From contig JAKTNV010000003.1 of the NCBI GenBank assembly GCA_022747635.1, positions 51,834,857-51,898,856 of the forward strand: a stretch of 64,000 nucleotides of DNA, written 5' to 3'. How positions within the stretch are numbered: the stretch's first letter is position 1; every line of letters starts with the position of its first letter. Of this stretch, positions 61,943 through 64,000 are shown piece by piece. This stretch comes from Hetaerina americana. Taxonomy: Eukaryota > Arthropoda > Insecta > Odonata > Calopterygidae. A program made the translations under genes and the position numbers. The notes below the pieces were generated by a model, which was given only the letters and a program-made list of their open reading frames with translations, did not search any database and was not told the DNA's origin.

Positions 61943-62843
61943 AAGGATGCGTTCCAAAAGTAATGCAATTAAATTTCCCGCTCCGCTCCTGTGGGTCAAA
62001 GTGGGATTGAATTACATGGAGTTGGTGGGGGGACGCCTAAGCTTGCCACAAAATTGGTCTCAGTGCTCTTCAAGGCGTGGAAATGGCAGGACGTCAGTTA
62101 TTGCAAACCTCTGCCCGCCGTCAGTGTCACGAAAGACCAACCGAGCCGAAATTTCAAGTGAACTTTTGCAACGTATTAAAAATGATCCTGATTATTTGGA
62201 CGTCATTACTGGCGATGAAACCTGGGCTTTTGAATACGACCCAGAAACAAAACGCCAAAGCTCTGATAGGCACACCTCCCAGTCCCCCAAGCCCAGAAAG
62301 GCAAGAATGAGTAAATCAAAAGTGAAAACAATGCTCATTGTCTTTTTCGACAGTTAAGGAGTGGTCCATAAGGAGTTTGTTCCTCAAGGACAGAGAGGTA
62401 ACGCTGTCTACTATATGGATGCGTTGAAAAGACTCTTGAAAAGGGCCATCAGAACGATAAAAGACAACTCCGCTATCTGGTTATTCCATTAAGACAACGC
62501 GCTACGAGTCTCCGAGTTCCTAGCCAAACACCAGGTGCCAACGCTGCCCCCCCCCCCCCATAGTCCTGACCTAGTCTCGGCAGACTTCTTTTTGTTCCCT
62601 CGGATTTAGGCAGACCTGAAGGAACCCGTTTTTCGTCTACAGAAGGGATCCAATTAGCCGTGACGAAAACCTAGCGAGAGGTCTCCGAAGACGCCTTCCA
62701 GGGCGCGTACCGGTCATGGCATAGTCACTGGAAAAAATGTGTAGAGGCCCAAAGACAGTATTTTGAAGAAATTTAAGTGTTTATGCAAATCTGTTCAGTA
62801 AATTACTGAAAAAATAAAAGAATCACCTTTGGAACGCACCCTG
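61943..62843 (+). mobile_element. Mariner-type transposon lacking the N-terminal half
   Basis: The left end GGATGCGTTCCAAAAGTAAT (61945) and the reverse complement of the right end, CAGGGTGCGTTCCAAAGGTG, match as a TIR with a few differences. The element is about 900 bp. Flanks are not clean TA on both sides. Confidence 0.82.
62150..62770 (+). pseudogene. Mariner-type transposase, catalytic half
   Basis: The plus strand encodes AEISSELLQRIKNDPDYLDV, ITGDETWAFEYDPETKRQ (first catalytic Asp), KPRKARMSKSKVKTMLIVFF, a stop at 62355, GVVHKEFVPQGQRGN, a second stop next to DNALRVSEFLAKHQ (second catalytic Asp; His preserved, neighbouring residue now a stop), PPPHSPDL (third Asp) and ADFFLFP. Frames degrade beyond 62600. 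A C-homopolymer of about 13 at 62547 enlarges the Pro run. The helix-turn-helix part is missing upstream, where 61947-62149 gives unrelated translation. Confidence 0.82.
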
Positions 62844-63444
62844 TTCCAGGAATATACCATTATACCGCAATAATTATCTCATGAAATTGTGTAAGGCCTA
62901 TGAACGCTTGGAAATTTTTTCTGACAACTGTTCTCATTAACTTTCTCATTTAAGAGCGTACTGTAAGAAATACCTCCTTTCAGTAAGAAAATTTTCTCCA
63001 TTCGTTTTCATGGGCAAGTTCATTCTCGCGCTCTCATTCATTCTCGCGCTCTCAAACTAGGAAGGAATTTACAAATGGATGACCTTCATCTTCGAAATGT
63101 AGGCGTTCAAATGAGAACACCGGCACACCATCGTTCTATTGCCAGAATGCCACCACAGCGATCATTGATCAAAACCATCAAGGGAAAATACTGCTATCGT
63201 TATGAGCAAAGAACTCTTTGCTTTACTTAATTACTACTGAGCCATTAATTTTTACGTAACAAAATGTAAGGTCATAAAATTTGTTTGCAATATGAAACCA
63301 AGCCATTAATGAGAATCGTATTTCATTTTTTTAAAATTCATTTCACCTTCAATATGGTAACATATAAGGATGAATTTTGGACAATTAATGGTCATAAGCT
63401 AATCAATAAAGGAATAGTTATTAAAAATACTACATATATTTCAG

Positions 63445-63694
63445 TCTGAAAGGACAACGAATAATTTCAACCGAGCAAGAAACGCGCATTGATTATTTTA
63501 CCACGATGCCAGTCGTAAATGAATACATGCGCTTTCACCCATTACGGCGCAACGAAGGAGTCTACATTGTTGTTTTGGCCTCGATGGAGGCTAATGCTCT
63601 TGAATCATTGATGATTCTTGAAGCCTTTAATTATGATAAAAAATTACCTAATGAACAAAATAGTATTAAACTTCGTTTCACGTATGACATATGA
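63445..63694 (+). CDS. Possible terminal exon of an unrecognised gene
   Basis: A frame of 82 codons is open from a splice-acceptor-like tatttcag (ends 63444) to a stop at 63692-63694. It encodes STEQETRIDYFTTMPVVNEY, then FHPLRRNEGVYIVVLASMEA and ends LRFTYDI. The composition is balanced and protein-like, unlike most frames here. An AATAAA lies at about 63793, roughly 100 bp downstream of the stop. I do not recognise the family. If translated alone from its internal ATG (63506) it would give 62 residues. No upstream exon was found in this window. Confidence 0.3.
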
Positions 63695-64000
63695 ACATCT
63701 AAATGACAATATTGAAGTTTTAGTGTTAAGATATTAGGCACTAGATACTGTCTTTAAGACATCAATCTGACATGAGATAATGCCCTCCATTTAATAAATT
63801 TGTAATTGTATGGTAAAAATACTCTCTTCAAAGAGGCGTCTATTATAGTTATTATTTTTACCAAGTGAATGATAAAACTAGTGCCTGAAATATGTAAGGT
63901 CAGATCATGTCATTGGATATGAACCAAGAGAAATGTGATGGTTGTAAATTCATTGATTCAGTTCATCTCCACGATTATTAAGGGGAAGTAATATTAAGTA

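Overview
The window looks like a piece of an arthropod genome, most likely an insect. It is AT-rich and gene-poor, with long (TA)n microsatellites, non-LTR retrotransposon relics, several Tc1/mariner-type DNA transposons, a tRNA-derived SINE family and Penelope-like element (PLE) ends. The one clear host gene has the form of an insect hemolymph lipopolysaccharide-binding C-type lectin, split by introns. A run of exactly 100 N at 52700-52799 is an assembly gap. I cannot name the species from the sequence.

Layout. Positions 1-5.7 kb hold no recognisable gene. At 5.9-7.3 kb there is a GC- and CpG-rich island with a GC box and a TATA box. From 9.8 to 14.1 kb there is a nested nest of mobile DNA: a minus-strand non-LTR element (endonuclease to reverse-transcriptase C-terminus) split by an internally deleted mariner, then a second, inverted and almost identical mariner fragment, then three PLE-like ends separated by (TA)n arrays. 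From 14 to 33 kb the sequence is mostly anonymous, with LINE relics near 20.6, 22.6 and 28.4 kb, a SINE at 22.0 kb, a second GC-rich patch at 20.9-21.6 kb and two near-perfect palindromes (28.0 and 31.6 kb). At 33.6-34.7 kb there is a plus-strand RT fragment with an intact FADD motif. Mariner relics lie at 36.8-37.5, 41.4-41.7, 42.5-43.4, 48.8-49.7 and 61.9-62.8 kb. A CR1/jockey-like RT with an (AATA)n tail lies at 44.4-45.7 kb and another LINE relic at 47.9-48.8 kb.

The host gene is on the minus strand at 55803-53771. Three coding exons are visible: signal peptide plus N-terminal domain, a 24- or 39-nt microexon, and the first half of a C-type lectin domain. The exon that should finish the lectin domain was not found; it may lie in or beyond the N gap. 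A 191-bp MITE with mariner-like termini sits in intron 1. A possible terminal exon of an unrecognised plus-strand gene lies at 63445-63694.

Most interesting are the PLE-like ends. At least three, on both sides of the window, carry the CUGANGA - stem II - GAAA half of a hammerhead ribozyme, followed at a similar distance by an AAATAA..GTGTG-like block. The ends at 13-14 kb abut (TA)n arrays, and one copy sits in the loop of an 83-bp-arm palindrome. No element here appears able to move by itself: every transposase is deleted, frameshifted or interrupted.
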